Positions 1 to 11,592 of a stretch of DNA of 64,000 nucleotides are shown here, piece by piece. Location: positions 20,643,024-20,707,023 of the forward strand of contig JAKOON010000010.1 of NCBI GenBank assembly GCA_022577435.1, in the 5' to 3' direction. The first letter of the stretch is position 1. Every line of letters begins with the position of its first letter. A program made the translations under genes and the position numbers. Below the pieces are notes generated by a model. It was given only the letters and a program-made list of their open reading frames with translations. It did no database searches and was not told where the DNA came from. The stretch is from Embiotoca jacksoni (Eukaryota > Chordata > Actinopteri > Embiotocidae).

Positions 1-1212
1 ATCATTATAATGATTGAAACCTCAAGTGGAATCAGATTAAAATGTGAGTTTACGGTAAAAGCTGTCCACAGACAAACAGTGTCGGGTCACCTCCTCCACC
101 CAAAGACATCGTATGATATCCATCCTTTTAGAAAATGACAGAAATGACCAGCATGGTTTAGTCCTCTATATTGTTAAAGCTATATCAGGATTTCTCCACA
201 TATTCATAATGCACAATAGAAACAAAAGAATAGTGTCACAGAAAAATGAAAAATGTCCATTGAAAAACATTTACACACTTCAAATGGATCATCATCAATC
301 AATCTTGTTCCATTTTTGTTTTTGGTCTGTAAAAATTGCAATGCAAAACCCAAATGACACACAAGGTGTAAAGTTAGACCAACTGGAAGTTTTAGACTGT
401 TTTTCAACTACCATTTTTTTAATCACTTGCTCATTTCCTTTACCCCACAATCTCATCTTCAGTGTTTTAATCATGTCACAGTGAATGATAGCTAGTTTTA
501 AGGTGTGTGTGTGTGTGTGTGTGGATTTGGTCGACTTGTTAAAAGGAGCCTTTTTTTGCGGCTCACACGTTGTCTTCATCTGATAATTATTTCAGATTAC
601 ATTAGAGGAAATTAAACATTTCTTAAGGTACGTGTGAGGGTGACAAAGTTATCAAGTGCAGACGCAGGAGAGAGTGTGAATGTTACACTTTCAAAAATGT
701 AATTTCTTCAACTGCTAATAAGATCATTTTCAAGTGTTAAAAAATAATTAATAGTTTCAGCAGTTGAACAGAACGGCAGTCTTTGTAGATGGATCAATGG
801 CACACGGTGCCCAATGATGGAAGTAATTGCTGATAAAAGGTGTGTAAATTATCGGACCCAAAGTGATATGCAAGAACGATATTCCTCATGATTTATAAAA
901 AAAAAAAACTCGACGTGTGAAGTGTTTTAAACTCCGGTCGGGTTCATACTCACGGCTAGAATCCCGCGTTTAATTATATCTTCATAACGATAAAATAGCA
1001 GTAACGGCTATTTTTCCAGTGATAATACTAATACTTATTGTCAGTATTTTTGTTTATTGTATGACCTACATCTGGATTTGCTTATTATTCACAGACAGAA
1101 GTGTTTCCTCTGATGTTTAACCAACTTGTGAGTTCAAGTTGTGAACATCTCTGTGCAGTCAGACAGTCTGTCATTTCGACATCTGTCTGGTCCGGTGATC
1201 CGTCCCACCAGC

Positions 1213-1238
1213 ACACTCTTATCAACTGATAAGAGTGT
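1213..1238. repeat. Perfect 12-bp inverted repeat with paired GATA motifs
   Basis: The left arm ACACTCTTATCA (1213-1224) and right arm TGATAAGAGTGT (1227-1238) are exact reverse complements separated by only AC. The inner arms form TTATCA-AC-TGATAA, two GATA-factor cores facing each other. It could be a dimeric GATA site, a transposon end or a cruciform-prone sequence; the sequence does not decide between these. Confidence 0.6.
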
Positions 1239-2821
1239 TTACGCCCGCCTTATCTCTGTCCATTTAAGGGTTATGCAGTTGAGAGTCATAAATGATAAAT
1301 CCTTTCCACACGAAACTGTCGCAGAATTTGTGATAGATGCAGCTTGCCTGCAATTATCATGGTCACAGCGTTGAGTGCAAAACACTTTGACCCGCATGTA
1401 GGAGGCAAAGTTTATCTCCCACTTTCAGAGGTTTGAAAGATACAATCAGTACTTTGGTTAAAATGTTGCTACATGTCACAAAAAACATAGTTACATTTTG
1501 ATGCTTTAGGTCAGTTTTGATGCATTGCTGTGTTTTTAAAGACTCCATGGTCATTTATTTGGTGTAAGTATTTTATAATAACACTTCATTATAACCTCTT
1601 CAAACCTGGTCAAATATAAGCCTGCATAACATTATTACAATGGAAATGATAAGAGGAAGTACCATACCGCACTAATAGCATTCAATTATTTTTAGTCCGC
1701 AAACAGCATGTTATCGTTTGCGTTACTGATAATCTCGCGTAGCTAGACAGATCTCCACCGCGTTTAAAGAATGATCTGGTACACCCATATATCATTCAGG
1801 GATAGGAGGAAAGAAATGCTCGGCCTTGTTTGTATTTATTTAAACCAACCATTTAAAGATGCAGCAATGGTGTCCTTCGAAAATAATGTCATGTGGGAAC
1901 TTGTTTTCGTGGAGCATTTGTACAAGCGGAGGCGAGCTTTTCCATTAAAGTGGCAAAATCTCTGCAAAAGACCAAAAAGAACCAAGCAGACTAGCTCTAT
2001 TGAATGGTCCATTTTCAGCTTTTCGGTTGCTAGTTCAGAGGTGAAGTTGTTTGTTTCCCTTAGCGACAGGGATTTTGAATATGATAATACATAGATAGCA
2101 AAAAGGAAGGAGTTTATCGACTGAAATGATCAACCAATAGCAGGTTAATACCGAAAATGTACAAACTCAGTTGTTTTATCAGGTAAACACAAAGTTTTTG
2201 CTGCAACTATAAGTACATGATGGTTGAGAATATACATATATCTTCCCCATGCTTCCCAATTATCTTGAAAATACTCTTAGTGATTGGAAGGTCTGCTGAG
2301 ATAATTACCAAATTAGGAGGTACACCTGAACGCTCCTGAAAATGCATGAATACAGCTTTCTCTCTCTTACCCTCCAAACAGGTGCAAATGTGGCACTTCC
2401 GGTAGCATGTACCACAGCCTGAAGTCATTTTACTGAGACTTTGAACATGCCCTCTTTTTTAAAAAGCCAAAGTGAACTTTGACTTGCAAATAATCCTGTA
2501 AAAAAAAAAAAAAAATCTAAAAAAAAAAATCGAAGCACACCCTCCAACGTGAACTCCATTAAAAATTTTCTTGTAAGCATGCATAAATCTTTTCGCAAAA
2601 TTCTCTGACTGCTTTCAACGCTAATGGTGTACTCAGGAATCAAAGCTGTGCATTTTCTTGTAGAGAAACAGGAGTGTAGGAATATCTGCATAATGAGGAA
2701 ATGAAGAGCGAAACACAGATCCACGGCAGTGCTCCGCTGCTTTCCTTCCAATAACATAATTAGCATTTTGACATCATCGGCCTAATTGTTGTTGGTAGCT
2801 TTGAGAAATGGTTGCTTTGGA

Positions 2822-2823
2822 GT

Positions 2824-2854
<31 letters not shown>

Positions 2855-2855
2855 G
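2822..2855 (+). repeat. (GT)n followed by poly-G run
   Basis: Eight GT dinucleotides run directly into 18 consecutive G (2838-2855). This is a simple repeat; the G run can form a quadruplex and its length is prone to sequencing and assembly error. Confidence 0.9.
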
Positions 2856-2927
2856 TGTTTCTGCTTTAAGGCCTTGTGCTTATCAGGGCAGGACAGATAC
2901 TGTTCCTATGGTCCTGGCTGACAGGTG

Positions 2928-2930
<3 letters not shown>

Positions 2931-2998
<68 letters not shown>
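2931..2998 (+). repeat. (TG)34 microsatellite
   Basis: An uninterrupted TG dinucleotide tract of 68 nt followed by a short CGCG-containing end. It is Z-DNA prone. Reverse-strand ORFs over it read poly-(HT) and are artefacts. Confidence 0.97.
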
Positions 2999-3002
<4 letters not shown>

Positions 3003-4685
3003 TGTCTGCTGGTTGTCAGTGAACCCCCGGGACAGGTGCTGAGGGATGGGTTCGTATTTGGGAGCAGGTGCACCCTCCCCCCTTAACCCCCACCCCCTCC
3101 CCCCTCCTCCTCTCTTGCCTTGTTCCCTCACTCCCCCAGGAGGCATATGGTGAGAGTGATTTGAGAGACCCGGGGTCCGCAGGGAGAGCGCTTCTCCCCA
3201 GTTCATCTGTTGTAGACGGGGCCCTGCGGGACACGCAGGCTCTCCTGAGGTCCCTGTTGGCTGGGAATCAGGCCGAGGAGGCGGCTCCGCTCTCAGGTTG
3301 ACTGCTTTGTTACAGTGTTGGGCGCTCGCTGAGGCCACCCCGGCTGGCTTTACACTCCGCGCCATTCTACACCACAATTTTGAGCGAAGGACACATGTAA
3401 AACGGATAATGGGGCACGCCCTCTAATTTGTTTGCACTGTACCTCATTTGTACACAGTGTTGCCTTCAATCTCGCGACTCTTGTCATGTCCTGGTGTCTT
3501 TGCTTGCAATAGAAACACCATGTTGCTGCCATTTCACAGGCTCATATTTGTAAACCAGCTTACAAATGTGATGTAGTTCTGAGTGCAGTAGGCGAGAGAG
3601 TTATGGGGGCATTTTAGGCCTTGTGTAATATGTGTATCCTTTTTTATGTGGTCATTTATTATAAGGCGAGCTCTATGAATAATGTATGATTAAAAGGCGT
3701 AATGGATACACTGGGACTCGTCAAAATAAAAGCAAAAATCCATTTGCTCTCCCTGTAGTAAATCCACTAGCTTGTCCTTGGGCTAATTTCCAACTTGGGA
3801 CTTGGTGGGGGAGTGAGTGCATGTCTTGATAGCGATTTCAAGGGAAGGAGGTGTTGGTTGTGCTGTAAAGTGAGAGAGAGTGAGAGAGAAGGAGGAAAAG
3901 TGAAATGACACATGGATGAGGAACAAAGCCAGGAACACCTCATTCTCCTGATACATCCCTCCTTTACTTCCCTCCTTCCCGGACTCGGTCTCTCCTTCCC
4001 TCACTCCTGTCTCTGTCTCTCACCATATTATGGCTCCTTCCCCCTGCCTCCAAGCAGCTGCCACTTCTGAGCCTGAAGAAAATGAAGGCAGATGAATCAA
4101 TTTGGCCTGTGGCCCTAAAGTGCACTTGTCTGCACCCCAGCTTGGGCGGGGGGGATAATGAGCCGATAGATTGAGCTGGTGCCGGAACCCGGCACTGAGC
4201 GCCGAGGTGCCTCCGCCTGCCGCACTACCGGGCCACCCTCACACTCATACACACACATACATACACACAAACCGCTGATTCCTCCCGGAGCAGCGGTAGC
4301 AGCCTGTCGCTGGGTTAATGGGGGTGAGGGTCCTTTGCGCAGGACACTTTTCAGAACAAATTAGAGGAAGGATCTGTATCCGTCATCTTGAGCCCTCCCC
4401 GTATTACCTCCTCCCCGTCCTGTGCATGGGAAGTCCGTAGAGGAGAATGGAGCGTGGTAGTGCGGCGCAGAAGAGCATCAAGACAGCTAGAAAGCAAGGA
4501 GCGGGCAGGGTGCAAGGTCCAAGAGCCCGGGGTAATGAGGATTGACACAGGGACAAGGCTGAGGCGCAGCCTCCCTCAGTGCTGTTGACAGGTGACGGCA
4601 GGCAAGGAAGAGACCAGGCAGAGTGAGAGGAGCTGGAGCAAGGGGAGGAATAGTGAGGTCAGAACTACCGGCTTCTCTGATTCAG

Positions 4686-4736
4686 GGAGGAAAAAGGTGC
4701 GAGACCATGCATTCGATGCCTAAAACCCCCTGCAAG
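4686..4736 (+). other. Candidate 51-nt phase-0 exon or alternative first exon
   Basis: The block is preceded by a pyrimidine-rich CTTCTCTGATTCAG acceptor-like sequence and followed by AAG|GTGAAA, a moderate donor. It is exactly 17 codons, open and phase 0, ending in MHSMPKTPCK with an in-frame ATG at 4707. Joined to the 102-nt exon it would read MPKTPCK-IKPL. This loosely resembles the corresponding junction I recall in AUTS2 (MPKALRQ-LKPG), although the long charged stretch expected before it is absent. It could be an alternative first exon using the internal ATG, a cassette exon, or chance. No promoter was established. Confidence 0.2.
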
Positions 4737-5379
4737 GTGAAAACGGAGGGAGGATCAAAGGAGCAGGACAACAAAGCATCACCCGTCAGCCTCCAGCCAG
4801 CTCCCTGCTGACAACCCACAGATTGATCGCCACTGCAAGCAGAGTGAGGAAGAGGAAAAGGAAAAGGGAAGTTAGCCAAGCCTGGCGTGAACTGATGTAA
4901 ACCACGACTGTCTCCGCCTGTGCCTCGACCAGCCCTTACTAAGCAGGGGGGCTTTTCGACTTCACCCAGGGTTAGGGTAGTATAAATGAACAGACCCAAG
5001 TCGGCACTACTCAACTTGGGGGGAAATTAAGATGCTGGAGGGCCCTTTGAAGATAATTAAAGAGCACAGAGCGGCAGCCTCCAGAGACGGACTGCCGACA
5101 TGTTCAATACCGAGACTAATGGAGCTAATTTCCAGTACATTATTCATGTAAAACACAGGCCCTTACTTAGCTATGTTTTTTTCTATTTCTCTTCTATCTG
5201 TCGTCTCAAGTCATCGTCCCCAGCCCCCACCCCTCCACCCCTCCACCTCTCCGCCCCTCCCACACAGATTACTTACATTAATTTGCTGCTTCAGCCTGAT
5301 TAACCTTGCCCCAATACCGCATGGGTCAAACCTCCAATGTAAACAAACACTTTCCACACACACAATCAAATCTGTAACT

Positions 5380-5880
5380 CTATAAAACAGCCAGGTGGCC
5401 CAGAGCTGTTTCCTCAGGGTTGCCCAGAGAGCATCTCAAAGGCGTTATCTTGAAATGGACAGGTGTTATGACCTTGGACTTTGTTGATACTGACAAGCAG
5501 TCACATTTCAGAAGAGACCATTAGCCCCATCCTCGAGCTCACTATTTGTCCTTTAACATTAATGAGTCGACAAAAAAGAAAAAACAACACATGAAAGCTG
5601 CACAGTTGGGAGCTTAGGGCCAATTAAGCATCTCCCCAGACAGGAAATTAGTCCCTACCTTAATCACAGGCAGTCAGGGTTGCCAATCTTTTGTCAGAGT
5701 TGGTGAATTCCTGCCTAGATCAATTGCTATTCTGTCCCATTGAAAAGCAGCTTGGGGAACGCTCCTTGCACGCTGCATCATTAACTTAGGTGCCTAATTA
5801 GACGCAGTGCTCTGATCAATAGCCAAATTGATTGCTGACTGGGTAATGTAGCCCTCGGGCCCCAGAGGAGACGGAAACAC
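5380..5880. promoter_or_regulatory. Candidate conserved noncoding element (enhancer-like)
   Basis: About 500 nt of non-repetitive, medium-GC sequence with many short homeodomain- and HMG-type cores: CCAATTAAG near 5620, AAATTAG near 5646, ATCAATTG near 5719, CCTAATTAG near 5794, and GATCAAT and AAATTGATTG near 5815-5833. It has no coding potential and no simple repeat. This texture is typical of conserved noncoding elements in the introns of AUTS2-family genes, which are known to be rich in them. Conservation itself cannot be seen from one sequence. Confidence 0.35.
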
Positions 5881-6289
5881 TTTGGGCGCCTTCAGGAATT
5901 TGTCAGTAACACTGATGCTGGGTAAACAAAGTAATCAACGGCGGCACTTGATGGCGACGTGACGGCGACTGTACCTCGACGCTCCGCCTCTGTGCCCGCG
6001 CTCGCCTGTCTGCCAAGGAGGATTGCTCTCTTTGTGCTCTCCTTGAGAGGAGGAAATCAAAAGGGCCACCGTGTATTTTCAGATTCAAGGAGTGATTAGG
6101 CTGACAGCTAGTCGGGGAAGAGTGAGAGAGGCAGAGGGAGAGGCGGGTGGAGGTGGAAGTCAAACCTGATTAGGCCCACCTGCCAGGTTTCTCTTCCCTC
6201 CGTCTCTACACCATGATTGCTCGACAGCAGCGCCCTCCTTTTATTTTTTACCACACTACTCCGCCCGACCCCCTATCCTGTCACTATTG

Positions 6290-6600
6290 ACCTCTGTGCA
6301 CTGCTAATGCCCCTTGGCCAATCAGCATGCTTGCCCTGGCAGCGGCAGGGTAATTAAAAGGGAATTGTGTCTACTTGGCATGTGAGCTGGTGGGCACAAG
6401 GGTAGACAAACACTCTCTCTCTGCCACCCGGCCTCCCTCCCTCCCTCCCTCCCAGCCAGGTGGTAGCGTACAGGACCTGTCAGATTAGCTGATGACCCTT
6501 TTAATTCTAGCCCAGCCGGGGGCCATAATTGATATTTACCGGGAAAGGTTAATTGTAGCAGTGATCTGCTTAAATTACAGTGGAGATCAGGAGACTAGGG
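6290..6600. promoter_or_regulatory. Candidate noncoding regulatory block
   Basis: Contains a GGCCAATCAGC element (CCAAT box, NF-Y type) near 6318, GGTAATTAAAAGG near 6350, CTTTTAATTC near 6498, CCATAATTGAT near 6522 and GGTTAATTG near 6547. A CCTC-repeat stretch (6430-6455) interrupts it. The sequence is unique-looking and noncoding. A promoter is possible because of the CCAAT box, but no TATA box or initiator is convincing. Confidence 0.28.
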
Positions 6601-8720
6601 CCAGACACCACACTTGCCACCGGGGGAGCTCCTACACGCAAACTGCTAGTCAAATGGATTACACCCCGCAGCCATCGCTGCTGTACTCCAAGGTGGGGAA
6701 GTAGCACAGGACGCTGCGATTGGCTGGTGCTGCACCAGCACTGAGTCTTCCTTGCTGTGCTCGCCAACCTCCCATCTGGCTGGGAATTTGGATGCGTGCC
6801 AACTCTGGGACTTGATGGCCTGCAATAAAACAAACCATCCATGTTGGCATTGGGGTTACCGTGATGTCAGCAGAAGAGTGCACATATTGACATTTGTACA
6901 TTGACGCCGCTAATAGCGGATATTTTGTATATACTAAAGAATAATCATGTTTATTACCAAGATATTGTTGGGTGAAGGTGGAAGTATGTATATTGTTTGG
7001 TGTTGTCTACTGACAGTTGATGCTACATGTTTTTAAATTTTTCACTGGCCTCAAGGAGCTGTTTTGGCCTTCTGAAGTTAGCCAAGGAATGCTCTATAGA
7101 GTTAACTGAGGGAGTGGATGGGGATTTTAGTCATACAACAATATATTTATCTTTTTAGCCGAGGCTAAAGGAGCCATATTATACAAAGCTATAACTATTG
7201 TTTCCCATCGGATGCTTGTCTTGGTGTGTTTGTGTTAAATGTGTGCACTAACATGATCCAATACGCAAAACGTGGTGAAGGAGATTTGATCTTTTACCGA
7301 GTTGGACAATACTGATGGGTAGATATACTGTAGAATAATAAACTGTCAATCAGAACAACTGAATTTGCACAGATGCCCTAAACTAAGTAAACTTGGCACG
7401 CTTGGTTTTACTTAATTTGCTGTGCTACGTTCCTGTTGCTGACTGGTACAACGAGCACCAGTTGGTTGAGGTTTTGGCTTACAGGTGTTTTTGCTACAGC
7501 CAGTTCTACTTTGCATTTAGCCAAAGTACAAACTGACATTGAGCTGTGACACACATTGACAACTTTGTGTTTTCTTTCAGGTTAAGAAAAGAAAGAGTGC
7601 GGCCCATTGAAAATCAGTTGAAGCCATTGTAGTTCTGCTGTTTTGTTGTGCATACTCGCCTGGTTAAAGGTTGTCGTGACTGGCAGGAAATAAGATCATT
7701 TGGAACATGAGACATTGTTGTTTGATGGTTTTGTTTTGCACTGTGATATATTGCACTGTCTGGACTTTTGATATAAAATTGATAGTTTTGTGTGTAGTCT
7801 GAAGCTCTTGTAATTCAACCAGTAAACACAAACCTGTGTCAGAGGTCATGTAAAGATCAATGCACAATTCAAAGCAAGCACCACTTCAACTGCTGCACTT
7901 TTTTTAATCGAGAAACCAACTGAATTATTCACTTGGTGAATGGAATAGCATTTAGTTATTCAAATATTATAATATCATACAATTATCCAATTAAAGATAA
8001 TAAATATTAGCCACTTAATCAGTGGAAATCAGCTGCACTGTGGTTTGTATTTATAGGTTGCCCAGGTTTCTATTTCTTCCAGTTTCCTCTTCATTTCAGT
8101 CACATATGAAATCAAGTATTGCATTGCAGTTGAAATTGTTCTTAGTTTTATAAGATATTGATTATTGTTCTGTTTCGGTTCATGGATTGACACTGGATTA
8201 GAAAAGCCTCTCGATTTGATGTATTCATTAGCACATTCAGGACGGGAAACAATACAGCGTTCATCAGCTGCACAGCATACTGTACATTCTCAGATGACAT
8301 GGATAAAAAAAACGTTTCCTGTCACAATACATAATGCAGGTGAGATTTGTTTGGTGCCGTCTGACTAGATTTATATAACCGCACCATTTAATATTATGTA
8401 AGTGGCTTTAATCATTCCCTCATTACCATGCAATAATCATGTCACTTTGACAAAAATAGTAGCAAACATTATGTTCACCGCTATTATAACACGTTTAGCT
8501 CTAGATACATTAAGCTATTAATTTCCATCAATCAAAAAGAAAAAAAAAATAACAAGAACACTGTCATGGTCTTTTATATCTGGATTTTTAATCGTTCTCC
8601 TTGCCAAACCATAAATCACTGCCTCTCAGACCACATTGCTCAGGCAGACGTAATGGTTTGGTTCATTAGTAAGTTTAGGACTAATTCATTTATTGGCCTC
8701 TTGTCTTGTATGTCGTGCAG

Positions 8721-8822
8721 ATCAAGCCTTTGGCGCTTCGTCCAGTCAAACTCAGCGAGGACGAGACGGTGCAGGAGCTCAGTAGACCTCACAGGAGCAA
8801 CTCCAAGGAACAACTCAGCGAG
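8721..8822 (+). CDS. fbrsl1: AUTS2-family (probably fbrsl1) internal exon, 102 nt
   Basis: The exon lies between a GTCGTGCAG acceptor and a strong GAG|GTGAGT donor, and is exactly 34 codons in phase 0. The peptide begins IKPLALRPVKLSEDE and ends RPHRSNSKEQLSE. The AUTS2 exon I recall in this position is also 34 residues, starts LKP and ends in a serine-rich FHRSSSRERLSD, so length, ends and character agree. AUTS2-family proteins are nuclear; AUTS2 is a partner of non-canonical PRC1 (PRC1.3/1.5) and CK2/p300 in neural gene activation, and FBRSL1 is its less-studied paralogue. The segment is basic and serine-rich, probably disordered, with no catalytic motif. Read-through into the intron stays open for about 54 codons to a stop at 8987, which would allow a short product by intron retention. 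Exon status is well supported; the paralogue is less certain (AUTS2 is the alternative). Confidence 0.75.
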
Positions 8823-10517
8823 GTGAGTCCGTGGGCGAAACCTTTTCCCTTTTTCACAGATCTCCTACAGAGAGCCGGGCTATCCATTTTCACAGGCCAA
8901 GGCAGGGAACCCCTGAGGTGGGATATACAGAGCGGGGCGAACGACAGCAGCATTGAGGCTCAGATCAGAGGGCAGCTGGTGCAGTAGCTCCTGCTGTTCA
9001 CAGCTCTCACCTCATAAAGCCCTTGTGCTTTGGGAAGAAGACTGGATGGCTGGCAGCACACAGACAGGAAATGATTAAGGCTCGTCACACAGCATCACCT
9101 GGATGGCCTGGCATTACTTAAAGCATGGCGCGATTAAACGTAGAAATGACCTAACGCGTTTCCACCAGGTGTGGGCTGACCTCGCTAACCCCCGAAAGGA
9201 ACGAGTTAAAGAAACTGTTCCAATTACCACTGCGCCGGCATCCATATGCCAGCCCATTTAGAGGATGAGTAGGTGGCACAGCAAAAATGGAAGCCAGGCA
9301 TTGGTTCAGCATAAGGGATGAAATAATGCAATTTAGATACAGGGGAAGTAATGAGAATTTATGCAAAATCCCAAGCGGCTCATTTTAAATGAATGTAGAA
9401 ATATGCTTCCTAACTAATGCCTGTCAAGCAGGCCTCCCAAACCTAACTAAATTCAATCAGACTGTTCATTTAGCTGACGAAAGCAGGAGGAGAGAGAGAA
9501 AGAAGAGGAAGGAAAATATGCAGCTTCCTTTTCCAGCAGGGGTAAAATGATGGAAAGAAAAAGATTGTAATGAACTTATTAAATACATTGTTTTAAGCTA
9601 TTCAGCATTCCAATTGAAAATCCAGCCTGATGAAAAAAAAAGAATCACCCAGCCTAATTTTTTCCCATATTCATTCTCTTTTTTTAAAAGCCTCGCTGCT
9701 CAGTTTCTCTTGTGCACTGCCGCCTCCCCCACCCACCTCCTCCCCCTCCTCTTCCCCTCCTACTATTTCTCTTGAATTTGTGTAAAAGGCTGTCTTTTAA
9801 TGAAAAAGTCAGGAGGGAGAGGCGGGCTTGTCAGATAAAAGACCGACGCTTGTTGACAGCTCTGACAGGGATATACGACAAGCAGTAAGAAGGAGGGGGG
9901 CACGGATGAAGGGGGTGGCGGAAGTGGTGGTGGTTGCGGTGATTTCAGCGGGGGGAGGTGGTTGAGTGAGTGTGTGTGTGTGTAGGGAGGGGGCGGGGGG
10001 TGGGGGGGTGGCACACTGTTGAAAATTGCGCGCCGTAATCGCCGACGGTGTTAGATGTGGCATGTCTCTCTAATCTGCTGCCAAATAAATGGTGCACTGA
10101 CACTGATCGTTGTAGCCACGCCATCTATATCTATCCATCTCTCTCCCTTCTTTCTGTCTTGGCGTATGTGCGTCCGTCTCTCCTGGCTCTTTTCCACTCG
10201 GAGAAGGCCTGGACATGACACACACGCAGCGAGATTCCTCCCCAACACCGTGCCACAGTCTCTCGCTTATATTTTGTATTTTTTTTTTCAGCTCCATGAA
10301 ATCTCCACCACCGCACTGAGAGCACTGCTAATTTTTGCAAAATGCGCTTCACCACATCAAAGTGGCTCCCCAGCTTTAAGAGCTCTTAACTAATGATGCC
10401 GCGTCGGCAACGAGTAAAATGGATTTCTCTTGTCTTACCGCCAAAGGAAATAGAGACAAATGCGACACAAGGACGCACCCGCCTGTAAAAACAGTCATGC
10501 ATCAATTTGGGAGCAGG

Positions 10518-10521
<4 letters not shown>

Positions 10522-10553
<32 letters not shown>
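10522..10553 (+). repeat. Poly-A run (32 nt)
   Basis: An uninterrupted run of 32 A. No SINE or processed-transcript body is recognisable upstream, so it is treated as a simple repeat rather than a retroposon tail. Confidence 0.9.
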
Positions 10554-10556
<3 letters not shown>

Positions 10557-11209
10557 CAGGGGATGCTATTTGTTCATTGCCATGGTTGGGTCTTTATCTG
10601 TTTATTTTGACTAGGTAATTGTGCCTGCAGTGCAGCGGGGCCCCGGCACTAAGCCACACAGGGATTAGGGAAATGTGAGGTGGTGGAGGAGGGCGGGCTC
10701 CGCTGCATCTGTGTCCCGCGGAGGAGAGGGTGGCAGTTGTGGCGCCGTCAGGGTCTCTAACATTCTCCTGTATTCACCGACATCCACCCACATGCACCCA
10801 AACCCACCCACCTACCTGATCTTCCTGCCACACAGGGCACACATGTTTGCATCCCATTCCTCATCATGGTCCAACGAGCTCTGATTGGCCCGCCTCTTGG
10901 CCTCCCTGCAACGGCAAAAAAACAATTGTGTGGGTTGGATGGACCGGACCCTCCCCTCTTATCGCCCTGTTTTTCTTTTCTTTATTTTTTTTTGTAAGGA
11001 GAGTGGAGGAGGGGGCATGGAAATGGGGAGAGGATTAGGGGGTGGATTTAGCAACATTTCTCTTCTCCGGGGCTGTTTAGTTAACCCTTAAATGCCGCCA
11101 GCATCCGCCCCATCCCTCTCGCCACCAACCACCACAACCACCACACACATACACTCACTCGTCCTCCCTCCCCCACACTCCCTCTCTGGGGCGGGTTCTT
11201 AAATCCTTT

Positions 11210-11470
11210 TGAAGTCCTAAGCGCTGCAGAAATCCATTGAGAGCCATGTATAATGGCTTTTAAGAGAGAGTGTTTAGCTGTATGCCGACCCTATGGCTTA
11301 TGAACCGCTGGCGTTTTAATGGATCCCCCCTTTCCCTCCCCTCTTTTTCCTCCCTTCACCAGCACTAAATCCAATGGATTGTCCCTCATTATCATTTAAA
11401 TAAGCCTCTCTTTCTACTCAGAATGCTCCAAGTTGAATGAACTCTACATACTAGGGCTAATTCCAAATGG
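11210..11470. promoter_or_regulatory. Candidate conserved noncoding element
   Basis: Noncoding sequence with ATAATGGCTTTTAA, GCGTTTTAATGG, ATTATCATTTAAATAAG and GGGCTAATTCC motifs, interrupted by a short C/T-rich stretch at 11327-11360. It looks like intronic conserved noncoding sequence. Motif appearance is the only support. Confidence 0.25.
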
Positions 11471-11504
11471 CCTTGGCCTCCTTCCACCTACGCACGTATG
11501 CACT

Positions 11505-11592
11505 CACACTCACACACACGCACACATACACACACACAAACACGTACGTACACACACATTTAAATGTACTCACAACACGCACACACACACAC
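11505..11592 (+). repeat. Imperfect (CA)n region
   Basis: CA repeats interrupted by GCA, TACA, GTACGTA and a short AT-containing spacer (TTTAAATGTACT) in the middle. This is an old, degenerate microsatellite. Confidence 0.85.

Larger units (their letters stand above)
1..8720 (+). other. Intron (3' part) upstream of the 102-nt exon
   Basis: No exon of the gene is confidently visible here, so this is read as the 3' end of the intron before the exon at 8721. Contents: an AT-rich first 2.7 kb with a 12-bp perfect palindrome at 1213-1238; a (TG)8 plus 18-G run at 2822-2855; a (TG)34 tract at 2931-2998; GC-richer sequence at about 3000-4750; a candidate 51-nt exon at 4686-4736; candidate regulatory blocks at about 5380-5880 and 6290-6600; and AT-rich sequence with no recognisable feature at 6900-8700. 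The 3' end has a usable branch-point-like ACTAAT and a pyrimidine-rich run before the CAG acceptor. Short ORFs throughout have no recognisable domains and are treated as chance. Confidence 0.6.

Noticed and set aside
2894..2925. Possible exon ending in ACAG|GTGAGG
   Set aside because: From the only acceptor-like CAG upstream the length is not a multiple of three, and the donor abuts a TG repeat.
2883..3377. 164-codon minus-strand ORF
   Set aside because: It contains a poly-(HT) run translated from the (TG)34 microsatellite and has no domain.
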